Of a stretch of DNA of 64,000 bases, positions 17,743 to 27,039 are shown one piece after another. The notes under the pieces were generated by a model. That model saw only the letters and a program-made list of their open reading frames with translations, searched no databases and was not told the origin of the DNA. Numbering within the stretch: position 1 is the first letter of the stretch; the number at the start of each line of letters is the position of its first letter. Made by a program: the position numbers and the translations under genes. The stretch is taken from NCBI RefSeq assembly GCF_009193175.1, contig NZ_VUKE01000005.1:62001-126000 (forward strand), given 5' to 3'. Source of the stretch: Georgenia ruanii (GTDB lineage: Bacteria > Actinomycetota > Actinomycetes > Actinomycetales > Actinomycetaceae).

Positions 17743-18636
17743 ATGAATCCGACCGTCGCCGTCGTCACCGACTCGACGGCGAGCCTGCCGCCGCGGGTGG
17801 CGGCGGTGTACGGCATCGGCGTGGCGCCGCTGCACGTCGTGGTCGCCGGTGACGACCGGCTCGACGACGCCGCCTCGAGCGCGGAGCTGGTCGACCGGAT
17901 GCGGGCCGGCGCGGCGGTGACCACCTCCCAGCCGTCGGTCGGCGAGCTCGTCGCGGTGTTCCGCGCGGCCGCGGACGGCGATCGCGAAGTGGTCAGCCTG
18001 CACCTGTCGGGCGAGCTGTCGGGGACGGTGGGTACGGCGCGGCGGGCCGCCGCGCTCCTTGCCGCCGAGGGCCGCCGGGTCCACGTGCTCGACACCCGCA
18101 CGGTCGCCGGCGGCACCGGGCTGGCCGCCCTCGCGGCCGCCGAGGCGGCGGCCGCCGGCCGGCCGGCGGACCAGGTGGTCGCCGTGGCCCGCGAGACAGC
18201 GGCCAAGGCACAGGTCCTCTTCGCCGTGCCGGAGCTCGGCTGGCTCCAGCGCGGCGGGCGGATCGGCCCGGGCGCCGCCCTCGTCGGCTCGGCCCTGGGC
18301 ATCCGCCCCGTCCTCGGCATCGCCGACGGCCGGATCGCCGTGGTGGAGACGGTCCGCGGCCTCGCACGCGCCCGGCGCCGGCTGGTGGCCCGCGCGGTCC
18401 AGGCGGCCGGCGGGCCCGGCGCCCGCGTGCCGCACCCGCCGGCGGTGCGGGTGCGGCTGGCCCTGCACCACTTCGGCGACCCCGCCGAGGCCCGGGAGCT
18501 GCAGGACCAGCTGGCCGCCGCCCTGGCGGAGACGGGGGCACTCGTCGCCGAGACCCTCCGGAGCGAGCTGACCGCCGTGGTGGGCGCGCACACCGGGCCG
18601 GGCGCGCTCGGCGTCGTCGTCGCTCCGGCGGGCTGA
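17743..18636 (+). CDS. DegV family fatty-acid-binding protein
   Basis: 297 residues. The DegV start VAVVTDSTASLP and the SLHLSGELSGTVGTAR motif (the lipid carboxylate-binding Ser) are present, as is a GWLQRGGRI segment. DegV proteins bind fatty acids, and the FakB branch presents them to the kinase FakA. No FakA gene is in the window. The ATG is preceded by TAGGGT (17730-17735) and seven bases, so the transcript is probably leaderless. The frame is open far upstream but those codons lie in the divergent neighbour. Confidence 0.9.
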   Translation: MNPTVAVVTDSTASLPPRVAAVYGIGVAPLHVVVAGDDRLDDAASSAELVDRMRAGAAVTTSQPSVGELVAVFRAAADGDREVVSLHLSGELSGTVGTARRAAALLAAEGRRVHVLDTRTVAGGTGLAALAAAEAAAAGRPADQVVAVARETAAKAQVLFAVPELGWLQRGGRIGPGAALVGSALGIRPVLGIADGRIAVVETVRGLARARRRLVARAVQAAGGPGARVPHPPAVRVRLALHHFGDPAEARELQDQLAAALAETGALVAETLRSELTAVVGAHTGPGALGVVVAPAG

Positions 18637-18749
18637 GTCGCCGCCGCCGCCGCCGCAGCAGCCGGCGCCGGCTGGGCCCGGCGCGGTCCTGCCAGCCCGT
18701 CCACAGCCGCGCCGCCGCGGCTCCGGCCGCGCGGGACGGCCTGCATAAC

Positions 18750-19589
18750 GTGCCGGTCGTGGACAGCTCCCGACTGCACGCCCTGACCCGCGCCGCCTAC
18801 TCGGCCGCGGCCGGGCACCTCGAGGTCACGCCGGAGGACGACGACGTCCCGGCCGCCCGCCGTTGGCTGCCGGGCGGTCGGGCCGCGGCCGCGGCGGCGG
18901 TGGTGCTGCTCCTGCTGGGGCTGGGGTGGGCGGCGTTGTCGTGGGCGCACGCGCCGGCAGCCCCGGTGCCGCTGCCGACGGCCGACAGCGCCGAGCCGGC
19001 GCCCGGCGCGACGGGGCAGGCGCCCGACGGCCCGGCGGGCGCGCCCGCGGAAAGGCCCGGCGCCGGTTCGGCGTCCGCCGGTCCTGTCCCCGCCGCCACC
19101 GCCGGCGCGCAGCGGGTGGTCGTGCACGTGGCCGGCGCGGTCGCGCGTCCCGGCGTCGTCGAGCTGGCGGGCGGCGCCCGCGTGGCGGACGCGGTGGAGG
19201 CGGCCGGCGGGGCCACCGGGGAGGCGGAGCTCGCGGCGGTGAACCTCGCCCGCCTGCTGGTGGACGGCGAGCAGGTCTACCTGCCCCGTCTCGGCGAGGC
19301 CGTCCCCGGCGGGCAGGCGGGATCAGCCGTCCCCGGGGGCCAGGCCGGCCCGACCGGCCCAGACGGCGGACCGGGAACCTCGGGCGCCGGGGCGGGCGGC
19401 CTCGTCAACCTCAACACGGCGACCGCCGCCGACCTCGACGCCCTGCCGGGCGTCGGGCCCGCGATCGCCCAGCGCATCCTCGAGTGGCGCGAGGCCAACG
19501 GGCAGTTCACCTCGGTCGACGACCTCGATTCCGTCCCGGGCATCGGCCCGACGACCATGGAGCGGCTGCGCCCGCTGGTGACGGTGTGA
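18750..19589 (+). CDS. comEA: Competence protein ComEA (helix-hairpin-helix DNA receptor)
   Basis: 279 residues. One membrane helix (about residues 46-66) anchors the protein, followed by a Pro/Ala/Gly linker, an SLBB domain (VVVHVAGAVARPGVVEL onward) and a C-terminal double helix-hairpin-helix (LVNLNTATAADLDALPGVGP). ComEA binds DNA outside the membrane and hands it to ComEC. The start is uncertain: GTG 18750 is used here, but CATAAC directly before it looks like a -10 box, which would make GTG 18759 a leaderless start. The stop overlaps the comEC start. Confidence 0.9.
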   Translation: MPVVDSSRLHALTRAAYSAAAGHLEVTPEDDDVPAARRWLPGGRAAAAAAVVLLLLGLGWAALSWAHAPAAPVPLPTADSAEPAPGATGQAPDGPAGAPAERPGAGSASAGPVPAATAGAQRVVVHVAGAVARPGVVELAGGARVADAVEAAGGATGEAELAAVNLARLLVDGEQVYLPRLGEAVPGGQAGSAVPGGQAGPTGPDGGPGTSGAGAGGLVNLNTATAADLDALPGVGPAIAQRILEWREANGQFTSVDDLDSVPGIGPTTMERLRPLVTV

Positions 19590-22084
19590 CCGGCCCGCCG
19601 GCGGCCGCGGACGCCACGGGACGCCGACACGACCCGGCGGGTCCGCGCGACCGCCCGCCCACCGAGACGGCCGGGCCGCCGCCCGCACCCGTCGACGCCC
19701 GGCTCGTCCCGGCTGCCCTGGCCCTGTGGGCAGCCACCGGGATCGGGGTGGCGGCCGACGCGGCACTGCTCGGCGCGGCCGCGGCTCTGGCGGGCGCCGG
19801 CGCCACCGCGGCCGCCCTGCGGCTACCCCGAGAAGCCCGCGCCCGCGCACGGGGCCGCCACCACGGCGCGCCGACCGCGCGGCCGGCCGCCGCCGTGCTG
19901 CTGGTGCTGACGACGCTGTGCGCCGGGCTCGCCTCCACCGCGGTGCAGGTCCACACCCGGAGCACCGGCCTGCTGGCCGAGCTGGGCGACGGCGCCAGCG
20001 CTGTGCTGGTGGGCCACGTCGCCACCGAGCCGCGGCCGGTGGCGCAGCGGCAGTGGGAGAGCGTCCCGCGCCAGCGGCTCGAGCTGCGCCTCACCGAGGT
20101 CGCCGGCCGGGGGCAGGCCGGCCCCAGCCGGGCGCGGGTCGTGCTGGTCGGCCCACCGGAGTGGGCCGAGGTGGCGCTGGGGGAGCAGGTCCGGGTCCGC
20201 GCCACGGTGCGGGCCACCCCACCGGGCGACGCGGCCGCCGCCCTGGCCACCACCCGCGCGGCGCCGACCATCTTGGCCGGCCCCGGTGGCCACCTGGCGG
20301 TGGTCAACCACCTGCGCCAGGATCTGCGCGCGCTCACCGCCGACCTGCCCCCGCACGCTCGGGGCCTGGTGCCGGGCATCGCCGTCGGGGACGACCGGGC
20401 GCTGCCCGCGGACCTGGCCGCGGCGATGCGGGCGACCTCGCTGACCCACCTCACCGCCGTCTCAGGCGCACACGTCGCCATCGTGCTGGGCGTGGTGCTC
20501 GCCGCCCTGGCCTGGCTGCCGCGGCGGTGGCGGGCGGGGGGCGCCGTCGTCGTGCTGGTCGCGCTCGTGACCCTGGTGCGTCCCGAGGCCAGCGTCCTGC
20601 GGGCCGCCGTCATGGGCGCCGTCGTGGTCGCCGCGCTGGTGCTCGGCCGGCCGGCCCGGGCGCTGCCGGGTCTGTGCACCGCCGTCGTCGTCCTGCTCCT
20701 GGGCGACCCGTGGCTGGCGCGCGCCTACGGGTTCGTGCTGTCGGTGCTCGCCACCGCCGGTCTCGTGCTGCTCGCCCGCCCGTGGACGCGATGGCTCGCG
20801 CGCTGGCTGCCCCGCTGGCTGGCGGCCGCGCTGGCGCTGCCCGCCGCGGCGCAGGCGGCGTGCGCGCCGGTGGTGGTCCTCCTCCAACCCGCCGTGGCGA
20901 CCTACGCCGTGCCCGCGAACCTGCTCGCCGCGCCGGCCGTGCCGCCGGCGACCGTGCTGGGCGTGGCTGCCACGCTGCTGGCGCCGCTGTGGCCGGGCGG
21001 GGCGCACGCGCTCGTGCACGTGGCCGCGGGCTGCACCTGGTGGATCGCGACGGTGGCCCGTGCCCTCGCCGCGGCCCCGGCCGCCCAGCTGCCCTGGCTG
21101 CCCGGGCCGGCCGGCCTCGTCGCCCTGGCGGTCTTGACCGCCGCGGCGGTGGCGCTGCTCGCCCGGGCCGGTCCGCGCGCCCCGCGGTGGGTCGCGGCCC
21201 CGGCGCTCCTGGCCCTGGTGGCGCTCCTGCTGCCCGGGCCGCGGCACCTGGCGAGCGGGCTGCTCCCCGGGCGTGGTCCGCCGCCGGGCTGGCTGGCGGT
21301 CCAGTGCGACGTCGGCCAGGGCGGGGCATTCCTGCTGCGCTCGGGCCCCGGTGCCGCCGTCATGGTCGACGTCGGCCCGGCCGGCGGCGCGGCCGTGACC
21401 TGCCTGCGGGCAGCCGGGGTCAGGCGCCTCGACCTGCTCGTGCTCACCCACGCGCACGCCGACCACGTCGGCGCCCTCGCCGAGGTGCTCGACACCGTCG
21501 ACGTCGCCGGCGTCCTGCTCGGTCCCGGCCCGGAGCCGGCCGCCACGGTCGCCGCGGTCCTCGGTCAGCTCGACGGCGTGCCCGTCGCCCGGCCGGTCGC
21601 CGACGGCGCCGGGACCCAGGGCGTGGCCGGGGACGTCACCTGGGCGGTGCTGTGGCCGCCGGCGGGCGCGGTGCCCGCGCTCTCGGGGCCCGACGACGTC
21701 AACGACCTCTCCCTCGCGCTGGACCTGCGCGCCCCCGGCCTGCACGTCCTGGCCCCCGGGGATCTGGAGCTGGCGGGACAGGCCGGGCTGCTGCGCGCAC
21801 TGCGCCACGGGGGCGCCGGGCCCGGGGCGGCGCCGGTGGACGTCGTCGTCATGGCCCACCACGGGTCGGCACGCCAGGACCGCACCCTCGCGGCGATGCT
21901 CGACCCGCGCCTCGCGGTGGTCAGCGTCGGGGCTGGCAACGACTACGGCCACCCGGCCCCCGCGGCGCTCGAGCTCTACGGCGGCCTCGGCGCCGCGGTG
22001 CTGCGCACCGACCTCTGCGGCACGATCGCCGTGGTCCCCGCGGGCGACGGCCTGGGCGCCGTAGCCAGGTGCCCGCCGCGGTGA
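19586..22084 (+). CDS. comEC: DNA uptake channel ComEC/Rec2
   Basis: 832 residues. An N-terminal soluble part, the Competence membrane domain (SHLTAVSGAH-type motif seen as LTHLTAVSGAHVAIV) with about ten helices, and a C-terminal metallo-beta-lactamase-like domain with CDVGQGGAFLL and LTHAHADHVG (about residues 619-628). ComEC is the pore for single-stranded DNA in natural transformation; the nuclease-like domain is thought to degrade the other strand. The GTG overlaps the comEA stop (GTGA). No pilus genes are nearby, so competence itself cannot be claimed. Confidence 0.95.
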   Translation: MTGPPAAADATGRRHDPAGPRDRPPTETAGPPPAPVDARLVPAALALWAATGIGVAADAALLGAAAALAGAGATAAALRLPREARARARGRHHGAPTARPAAAVLLVLTTLCAGLASTAVQVHTRSTGLLAELGDGASAVLVGHVATEPRPVAQRQWESVPRQRLELRLTEVAGRGQAGPSRARVVLVGPPEWAEVALGEQVRVRATVRATPPGDAAAALATTRAAPTILAGPGGHLAVVNHLRQDLRALTADLPPHARGLVPGIAVGDDRALPADLAAAMRATSLTHLTAVSGAHVAIVLGVVLAALAWLPRRWRAGGAVVVLVALVTLVRPEASVLRAAVMGAVVVAALVLGRPARALPGLCTAVVVLLLGDPWLARAYGFVLSVLATAGLVLLARPWTRWLARWLPRWLAAALALPAAAQAACAPVVVLLQPAVATYAVPANLLAAPAVPPATVLGVAATLLAPLWPGGAHALVHVAAGCTWWIATVARALAAAPAAQLPWLPGPAGLVALAVLTAAAVALLARAGPRAPRWVAAPALLALVALLLPGPRHLASGLLPGRGPPPGWLAVQCDVGQGGAFLLRSGPGAAVMVDVGPAGGAAVTCLRAAGVRRLDLLVLTHAHADHVGALAEVLDTVDVAGVLLGPGPEPAATVAAVLGQLDGVPVARPVADGAGTQGVAGDVTWAVLWPPAGAVPALSGPDDVNDLSLALDLRAPGLHVLAPGDLELAGQAGLLRALRHGGAGPGAAPVDVVVMAHHGSARQDRTLAAMLDPRLAVVSVGAGNDYGHPAPAALELYGGLGAAVLRTDLCGTIAVVPAGDGLGAVARCPPR

Positions 22085-22125
22085 CGGTGCCCGGCGATGT
22101 CGGCGGGTCGTGGCACCCTTGGGGC

Positions 22126-23133
22126 GTGCCTCCCTCCCGCCGCAAGACCCCCAGCCCCGGCCTCACCTGGGACCAGGTCGACCTCGCCCCCGTGGTGCTC
22201 GTTCGCGGCACCGAGGGCCTGCTCGCCGACCGCGCGGTCGACCGGCTGCTCGACCAGGCCCGCGCGATCGACGCAAACGTCGAGGTCACCCGGCTCGAGG
22301 CCGCCGCGTACGAGCACGGCCAGCTCGAGATGGTCGCCAGCCCGTCCCTCTTCGGCGAGCGCCGCTGCGTCGTCGTCGAGGGCGCCGAGGCCATGACCGA
22401 CGCCCTCCTCGACGACGCGCTGGTCTACCTGCGCGCCGCGCCCGACGACGTCTGGCTCGTGGTGCGGCACAACGGCGGCACCCGGGGCAAGAAGCTGCTC
22501 GACGCCGTCGCGGCAGCCGGGTACCCGGTGGTGGCCTGCGAGCAGGTCAAGCGCGACGGCGACAAGGCCGACTTCGTCCGCGCCGACTTCAAGCGCGCCC
22601 GCCGCCGGATCGACGCCGACGCCGTCCAGGCCCTGGTGGAGGCGGTGGGCGCGGACCTGCGCGAGCTCGGCGCGGCCACCACTCAGCTCCTCGCCGACAC
22701 CACCGGGGTCGTCACGGCGGAGGTGGTGCAGCGCTACTACGGCGGGCGCGTGGAGGCCACCGGCTTCAAGGTGGCCGACGCCGCCGTCGCCGGCCACGCC
22801 GGCGACGCCGTGACGCTGCTGCGCCACGCCGTGGCCACCGGCACCGGGCCGGTGCCGCTGGTGGCCGCCCTGGCGATGAAGCTGCGCACGCTCGCCAAGG
22901 TCGCCGCCACCCGGGGACGCTCGGGGGTCTCCGCCGGCGAGCTGGGTCTGGCGCCCTGGCAGATCGACCGGGCCCGCAAGGAGCTGGACGGCTGGACCCC
23001 CGAGGGGCTCGCCGCCGCCATCACCGCCGTCGCCGCGGCCGACGCCGAGGTCAAGGGGCAGGGCCGCGACCCGGTCTTCGCCGTCGAGCGGGCCGTGCTC
23101 AAGGTCGCGGCGGCGCACGGGCGCCGGCACTGA
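22126..23133 (+). CDS. holA: DNA polymerase III delta subunit
   Basis: 335 residues. The delta subunit of the clamp loader opens the beta sliding clamp. The N-terminal AAA-like domain (VVLVRGTEGLLADRAVDRLL) and the segment ASPSLFGERRCVVVEGAE match HolA; the C-terminal part is helical. comEC-holA-rpsT is a widespread bacterial order. The GTG start gives a standard N-terminus; CACCCT (22113-22118) sits seven bases before it, so a leaderless transcript is possible. The frame is open far upstream inside comEC. Confidence 0.92.
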   Translation: MPPSRRKTPSPGLTWDQVDLAPVVLVRGTEGLLADRAVDRLLDQARAIDANVEVTRLEAAAYEHGQLEMVASPSLFGERRCVVVEGAEAMTDALLDDALVYLRAAPDDVWLVVRHNGGTRGKKLLDAVAAAGYPVVACEQVKRDGDKADFVRADFKRARRRIDADAVQALVEAVGADLRELGAATTQLLADTTGVVTAEVVQRYYGGRVEATGFKVADAAVAGHAGDAVTLLRHAVATGTGPVPLVAALAMKLRTLAKVAATRGRSGVSAGELGLAPWQIDRARKELDGWTPEGLAAAITAVAAADAEVKGQGRDPVFAVERAVLKVAAAHGRRH

Positions 23134-23197
23134 GGCGCCGCAGTCGCCGGACGAGACGGCTCGTCCGCCACGCCGGTGAGGTGGCTACGGTCGTGCT

Positions 23198-24622
23198 GTG
23201 ACCGAGCCCCACGCGCGCCCCGCGGCGCCCGCCCTCACCCGCGCCGAGCGGCTGGACCGGCTGCCACTCACCCGCGCGCACGGCCGCCTCCTCGGCGGCT
23301 CGGGCATCGGCTGGGCGCTCGACGCCATGGATGTCGGCCTCATCTCGTTCGTCATGGCGGCGCTGTCCAAGCAGTGGCAGCTCGAGCCGACGACGCTGGG
23401 CTGGATCGGCTCCATCGGCTTCGTCGGCATGGCCCTCGGCGCGACGCTGGGCGGGCTGCTCGCGGACCGGTTCGGCCGGCGCAACGTCTTCGCGCTGACC
23501 CTGTTGGTCTATGGACTCGCCACGGGCGCCTCGGCGCTCGTCAGCTCCGTGGCGGCACTGCTGGTGCTGCGCTTCGTCGTCGGCCTGGGCCTGGGCTCCG
23601 AGCTGCCGGTCGCCTCGACCCTGGTCAGCGAGTACGCGCCCACCCGGGTGCGCGGCCGCCTGGTCGTCATCCTCGAGGCGTTCTGGGCGGTGGGCTGGCT
23701 CGCCGCCGCGCTGGTGGGCTATCTCGTCGTCGCCCCGCACGACGACGGCTGGCGCTGGGCCCTGGCCATCGGCGCCCTGCCCGCGGTGTACGCCCTGTAC
23801 GTGCGCCGCTCCATCCCCGAGTCGGTGCGGTTCCTCGAGGCGGCCGGTCGGCAGGCCGAGGCCGAGGCGGCCGTCCGCACGTTCGAGGACTCCGCTCCGT
23901 TGTTCGGCCAGAGCGCGTCCGCGGCCTCCGCGGGGGGCGCCGCGGCCGCGGCTCACGCGGTCCGCCCGGCGGCGAGCCACCCATCGGCGGACGCGTCCGT
24001 CGCATCAGGCGAGCACGCCGGGCCCACCCGCGGGTTCCGTGCCCTGTGGCGCCCGGACCTGCGCACCCGCACGACCGGCCTGTGGGCGGTGTGGTTCTTC
24101 CTCAACTTCGCGTACTACGGGGCCTTCACCTGGCTGCCCACGCTGCTCGTCGCCGACGGCATGACCATGGTCAGGTCCTTCGCCTACACGGTGATCATCA
24201 CCGCCGCCCAGCTGCCCGGCTACGCCGCCGCGGCCTACCTCATCGAGCGGTGGGGGCGGCGCCCCACCCTGGCCACGTTCCTCCTCGGCGCCGCGGCGGC
24301 CGCGGCCCTCTTCGCCGGCGCGAGCACGCCCGCCGGCGTCGTCGCCGCCGGCTGCCTCCTGTCCTTCTTCGCCCTGGGCGCCTGGGGTGCCCTGTACGCC
24401 GTCACCCCGGAGATGTATCCCACCCCCGTGCGGGGCACCGGCGCCGGCTGGGCCGCCGGCTTCGGCCGCCTCGCCTCGATCTTCGCCCCGCTCGCCGTCC
24501 CGGTGCTCTTGCAGGCCGGGCAGCTGTGGCTGGTCTTCACCGTCTTCGCGGTCGCGTTCGTGCTCGCCGCGGCGGGTGCGCTGCTCCTCAAGGAGCAGCG
24601 CGGGCTGGCGCTCGAGGCCTGA
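23198..24622 (+). CDS. MFS transporter, sugar/aromatic-acid carrier type
   Basis: 474 residues with 12 predicted helices. The MFS loop motif LADRFGRRNVFAL follows helix 2, and SEYAPTRVRGRL with a later EMYPTPVRGTGAGW are typical of the sugar-porter/AAHS group. A low-complexity insert (about residues 235-275, rich in Ala/Ser/Gly) lies in the central loop. TACGGT (23186-23191) sits six bases before the GTG, matching a leaderless promoter. The substrate is not evident. Confidence 0.88.
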   Translation: MTEPHARPAAPALTRAERLDRLPLTRAHGRLLGGSGIGWALDAMDVGLISFVMAALSKQWQLEPTTLGWIGSIGFVGMALGATLGGLLADRFGRRNVFALTLLVYGLATGASALVSSVAALLVLRFVVGLGLGSELPVASTLVSEYAPTRVRGRLVVILEAFWAVGWLAAALVGYLVVAPHDDGWRWALAIGALPAVYALYVRRSIPESVRFLEAAGRQAEAEAAVRTFEDSAPLFGQSASAASAGGAAAAAHAVRPAASHPSADASVASGEHAGPTRGFRALWRPDLRTRTTGLWAVWFFLNFAYYGAFTWLPTLLVADGMTMVRSFAYTVIITAAQLPGYAAAAYLIERWGRRPTLATFLLGAAAAAALFAGASTPAGVVAAGCLLSFFALGAWGALYAVTPEMYPTPVRGTGAGWAAGFGRLASIFAPLAVPVLLQAGQLWLVFTVFAVAFVLAAAGALLLKEQRGLALEA

Positions 24623-24700
24623 CCGAGCGTTCACCGACGCGTCACCGGACACACGGCTTCCGGTTCCCGGGACGCCACCCGGGGCCGCCACGGTGGGCTC

Positions 24701-25840
24701 GTGCGCGTCGCCGTCGTCACCGAGTCCTTCCTGCCCTCCGCGAACGGGGTCACCACCTCGGTGCTGCGGGTCCTCGACCACCTGGCGGGCCGCGGCCACG
24801 AGGCACTGGTCGTGTGTCCTGGCCCCGCGCCAGGCGCCTACGCCGGGTACCCGGTGGTGCAGGTGCCCGGCTTCAGCTATCGCGGCTTCCGCGCCGGTGT
24901 GCCCTCGCCGGCCCTCGTGCGCGCGCTCGACGACTTCCGGCCCGACGTCCTCCACGCCGCCTCGCCGTTCGGCCTGGGCGCCCAGGCGCTGTACGTCGCC
25001 CGGCGCCGGCGCGTGGCCACCGTCGCGGTCTTCCAGACCGACGTCGCGGGGTTCGCCCGCAAGCACGGCCTCGCCGCGACCGCGCCGAGCATCTGGCGCT
25101 GGCTGCGCCACGTGCACTCCTACGCCGACCTCACCCTGGCGCCGTCCTCCGCGTCCCTCGCCGACCTGGCCGCCAACGGCATCGGCCGGACCCGATGGTG
25201 GGGCCGCGGGGTCGACGCCGCCACCTACCACCCTCGGCACCGCACCTCGCCGGCCGGGGCGGCGCTGCGGGCGCGGCTCCTCGCCGGCGCGCCGGCCGGG
25301 ACGGTCCTGGTCGGGTACGTGGGGCGGTTGGCCCCCGAGAAGCGGGTCGAGCGGCTCGCCCGGCTCACCGGGGTGCCCGGGGCGCGGGTGGTCGTCGTGG
25401 GCGACGGGCCCTCGCGGCCGGCGCTGGAGCGCGACCTCGGCGGCGGCGCGGCCTTCCTCGGGCGGCTGGACGGGGAGGACCTCGCCCGCGCCTACGCCGC
25501 GCTGGACGTCTTCGTCCACACCGGCACCACCGAGACCTTCGGGCAGACCCTTCAGGAGGCCATGGCCAGCGGGTTGCCCGTGGTGGCGCCGGCGGCCGGC
25601 GGCCCGCTCGACGTCGTCGCCGAGGGGGAGACGGGCTACCTCTACGCGCCCGAGGACGACGGCGCCCTGGAGCGGGCGGTCCGCGTCCTCGTGGCCGACC
25701 CGGCGATGCGGGCCCGGATGGGCGAGGCCGGCCGGCGCCGGGTGCTGCCGCGCTCGTGGGACGTGCTCGGCGAGGCGATCGTCGGCCACTACGCCGACGC
25801 GATGGCGGTGGCCGGCGCGTCGCGCCGGGCTCGGGTGTGA
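24701..25840 (+). CDS. GT4-type glycosyltransferase, mannosyltransferase-like
   Basis: 379 residues with the GT-B fold. The N-terminal half opens with VAVVTESFLPSANGVTTSV and carries HAASPFGLGAQAL; the C-terminal donor-binding half has VGYVGRLAPEKRV and the EX7E-type motif around TETFGQTLQEAMASGLPVVAP. It resembles the MgtA/PimB group that mannosylates glycolipids in actinobacteria, a match from memory, so no symbol is given. GTG start with CACGGT seven bases upstream. Followed by a bidirectional terminator shared with rpsT. Confidence 0.85.
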   Translation: MRVAVVTESFLPSANGVTTSVLRVLDHLAGRGHEALVVCPGPAPGAYAGYPVVQVPGFSYRGFRAGVPSPALVRALDDFRPDVLHAASPFGLGAQALYVARRRRVATVAVFQTDVAGFARKHGLAATAPSIWRWLRHVHSYADLTLAPSSASLADLAANGIGRTRWWGRGVDAATYHPRHRTSPAGAALRARLLAGAPAGTVLVGYVGRLAPEKRVERLARLTGVPGARVVVVGDGPSRPALERDLGGGAAFLGRLDGEDLARAYAALDVFVHTGTTETFGQTLQEAMASGLPVVAPAAGGPLDVVAEGETGYLYAPEDDGALERAVRVLVADPAMRARMGEAGRRRVLPRSWDVLGEAIVGHYADAMAVAGASRRARV

Positions 25841-25859
25841 GCCGGGCGCGCAGACGGCG

Positions 25860-25889
25860 ACGGCGCCGCCCCCTGGGGGGCGGCGCCGT
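25860..25889. terminator. Bidirectional terminator between glycosyltransferase and rpsT
   Basis: A perfect 13-bp stem (25860-25872 with 25877-25889) with a four-base loop, placed between two convergent genes. Confidence 0.85.
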
Positions 25890-25942
25890 GCGGTGTCGGT
25901 CATGCGGCCGGCGGGCGCGAATCCGGCCCGGCCGGAGCCGGC

Positions 25943-26203
25943 TCAGATTGCGGCGACCTGCTTGGCCAGCTTGGACTTGCGGTTCGCGGCCTGGTTGGCG
26001 TGGATGACGCCCTTGCTGGCCGCCTTGTCGAGCTTGCGGCCGGCAAGCTTCAGCGCCTCGCTGGCCGCGTCCTTGTCACCGGTGGTGACGGCCTCGCGGA
26101 CCCGACGCACGTACGTCTTGAGCTCCGACTTCACAGCCTTGTTGCGCAGCCGCGCCTTCTCGGCGGTGCGGATGCGCTTGATCTGGGACTTGATGTTCGC
26201 CAC
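25943..26203 (-). CDS. rpsT: 30S ribosomal protein S20
   Basis: 86 residues, the normal S20 length. [20 protein letters not shown] at the N-terminus and [18 protein letters not shown] near the end are diagnostic. S20 binds 16S rRNA early in small-subunit assembly. The GTG at 26203 is chosen since it gives the standard N-terminus and follows a GAGAGAG stretch; the frame is open upstream to 26347. A promoter-like TAGGGT lies about 145 bases further up. Confidence 0.97.
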   Translation of the reverse strand: MANIKSQIKRIRTAEKARLRNKAVKSELKTYVRRVREAVTTGDKDAASEALKLAGRKLDKAASKGVIHANQAANRKSKLAKQVAAI

Positions 26204-26314
26204 GTCTGGACTCTCTCTGCGTTCGCCTGAGCGATCTGTCAACGGTCGGTGAGGGATGTGCCGCGACCGGGACTGGGGCGTGGGGATACCTCGTGGTTGG
26301 TCGGTGGCCGGGCA

Positions 26315-26351
26315 GCCGCCGACCAGGCGGCAAACCCAAGGAAGCACCCTA
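26315..26351 (-). promoter_or_regulatory. rpsT promoter and leader hairpin
   Basis: On the minus strand TAGGGT (26351-26346) is a good actinobacterial -10 box. The start point would be near 26339, and a 6-bp hairpin (26315-26320 with 26326-26331) lies at the 5' end of the roughly 135-base leader. A long structured leader on a ribosomal protein gene suggests translational feedback by S20; this is inference. Confidence 0.5.
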
Positions 26352-26404
26352 GCAGGAGCGCCGGTGGGGCCGCGAGCACGCGCCGTGTGTCCGGCGTCTC
26401 GTCC

Positions 26405-27013
26405 TCAGCCGTGCAGCTCGCGCAGCGCCCGGGTCACCTCGGCGAAACGGGCCGGCGCGAGGGCGGCGCCCTGGCGGCGCACGGCCTCGGGGTCCACCCA
26501 CAGCAGCCGGTCGAGGCGCACCTCGCTCGGGCGGCCGCGGGCGTCCCAGGCCCCGGACCCGACGTCGATCCACCGCCGGCCCCACCGGGCCTCGTCGGCG
26601 GCGTCCTTGTCGTGGTCCTGGGAGGTCATCTGCGCGACCACCAGCCCGGCGCCCTCGCGGGCCAGGACGAGCACGGGCCGGTCCTTGCCCTGGTCGGGGT
26701 CGTCGTCGTAGGGCACCCATGTCCACACGACCTCGCCGGGGTCGGGCTGGTCGTCGTGCCGGGCGGCGTAGGCCAGCGCGGGCAGGCCCAGCCGGGCGAC
26801 GTCGTACTCCACCGTCTCGCGCGAGGCGGCCTGGACCTGGCGCTCGCCCGGGCTGGCCGCGGGTGAGGCGGCGCCGCGGCGGGCGGTGCCGGACCGCTGA
26901 CGGCGCGGGCTCGGTGGGGTGGCCGACCGGTTGCCCCGCAGGCGGGCGGTGACGGCGGACGCGGCCGCGGCGCCGGCCGCCCCCAGGGCGCGGCGCCAGA
27001 TGCTGCTGCTCAT
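26405..27013 (-). CDS. PemK/MazF-like protein with long basic N-terminus
   Basis: 202 residues. Residues from about 90 carry the PemK/MazF fold start GEVVWTWVPYDDDPDQGKDRPVLVL and the later RPSEVRLDRLLWVDPEAV. The first 85 residues are an Arg/Ala/Ser-rich extension absent from ordinary MazF (about 110 residues). No antitoxin-sized gene is next to it, so it is either an orphan or a domesticated member. MazF relatives are mRNA endonucleases; activity here is untested. The neighbour on the same strand is a membrane protein with a 26-base gap. Confidence 0.75.
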   Translation of the reverse strand: MSSSIWRRALGAAGAAAASAVTARLRGNRSATPPSPRRQRSGTARRGAASPAASPGERQVQAASRETVEYDVARLGLPALAYAARHDDQPDPGEVVWTWVPYDDDPDQGKDRPVLVLAREGAGLVVAQMTSQDHDKDAADEARWGRRWIDVGSGAWDARGRPSEVRLDRLLWVDPEAVRRQGAALAPARFAEVTRALRELHG

Positions 27014-27039
27014 CCGGGCAGGCTAGCCGCGGCAGTCGA

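Noticed and set aside
18637-18680. Short CCG run and a self-palindrome after degV as a regulatory element
   Set aside because: Such simple repeats are expected at this GC content and no motif or partner supports a role.
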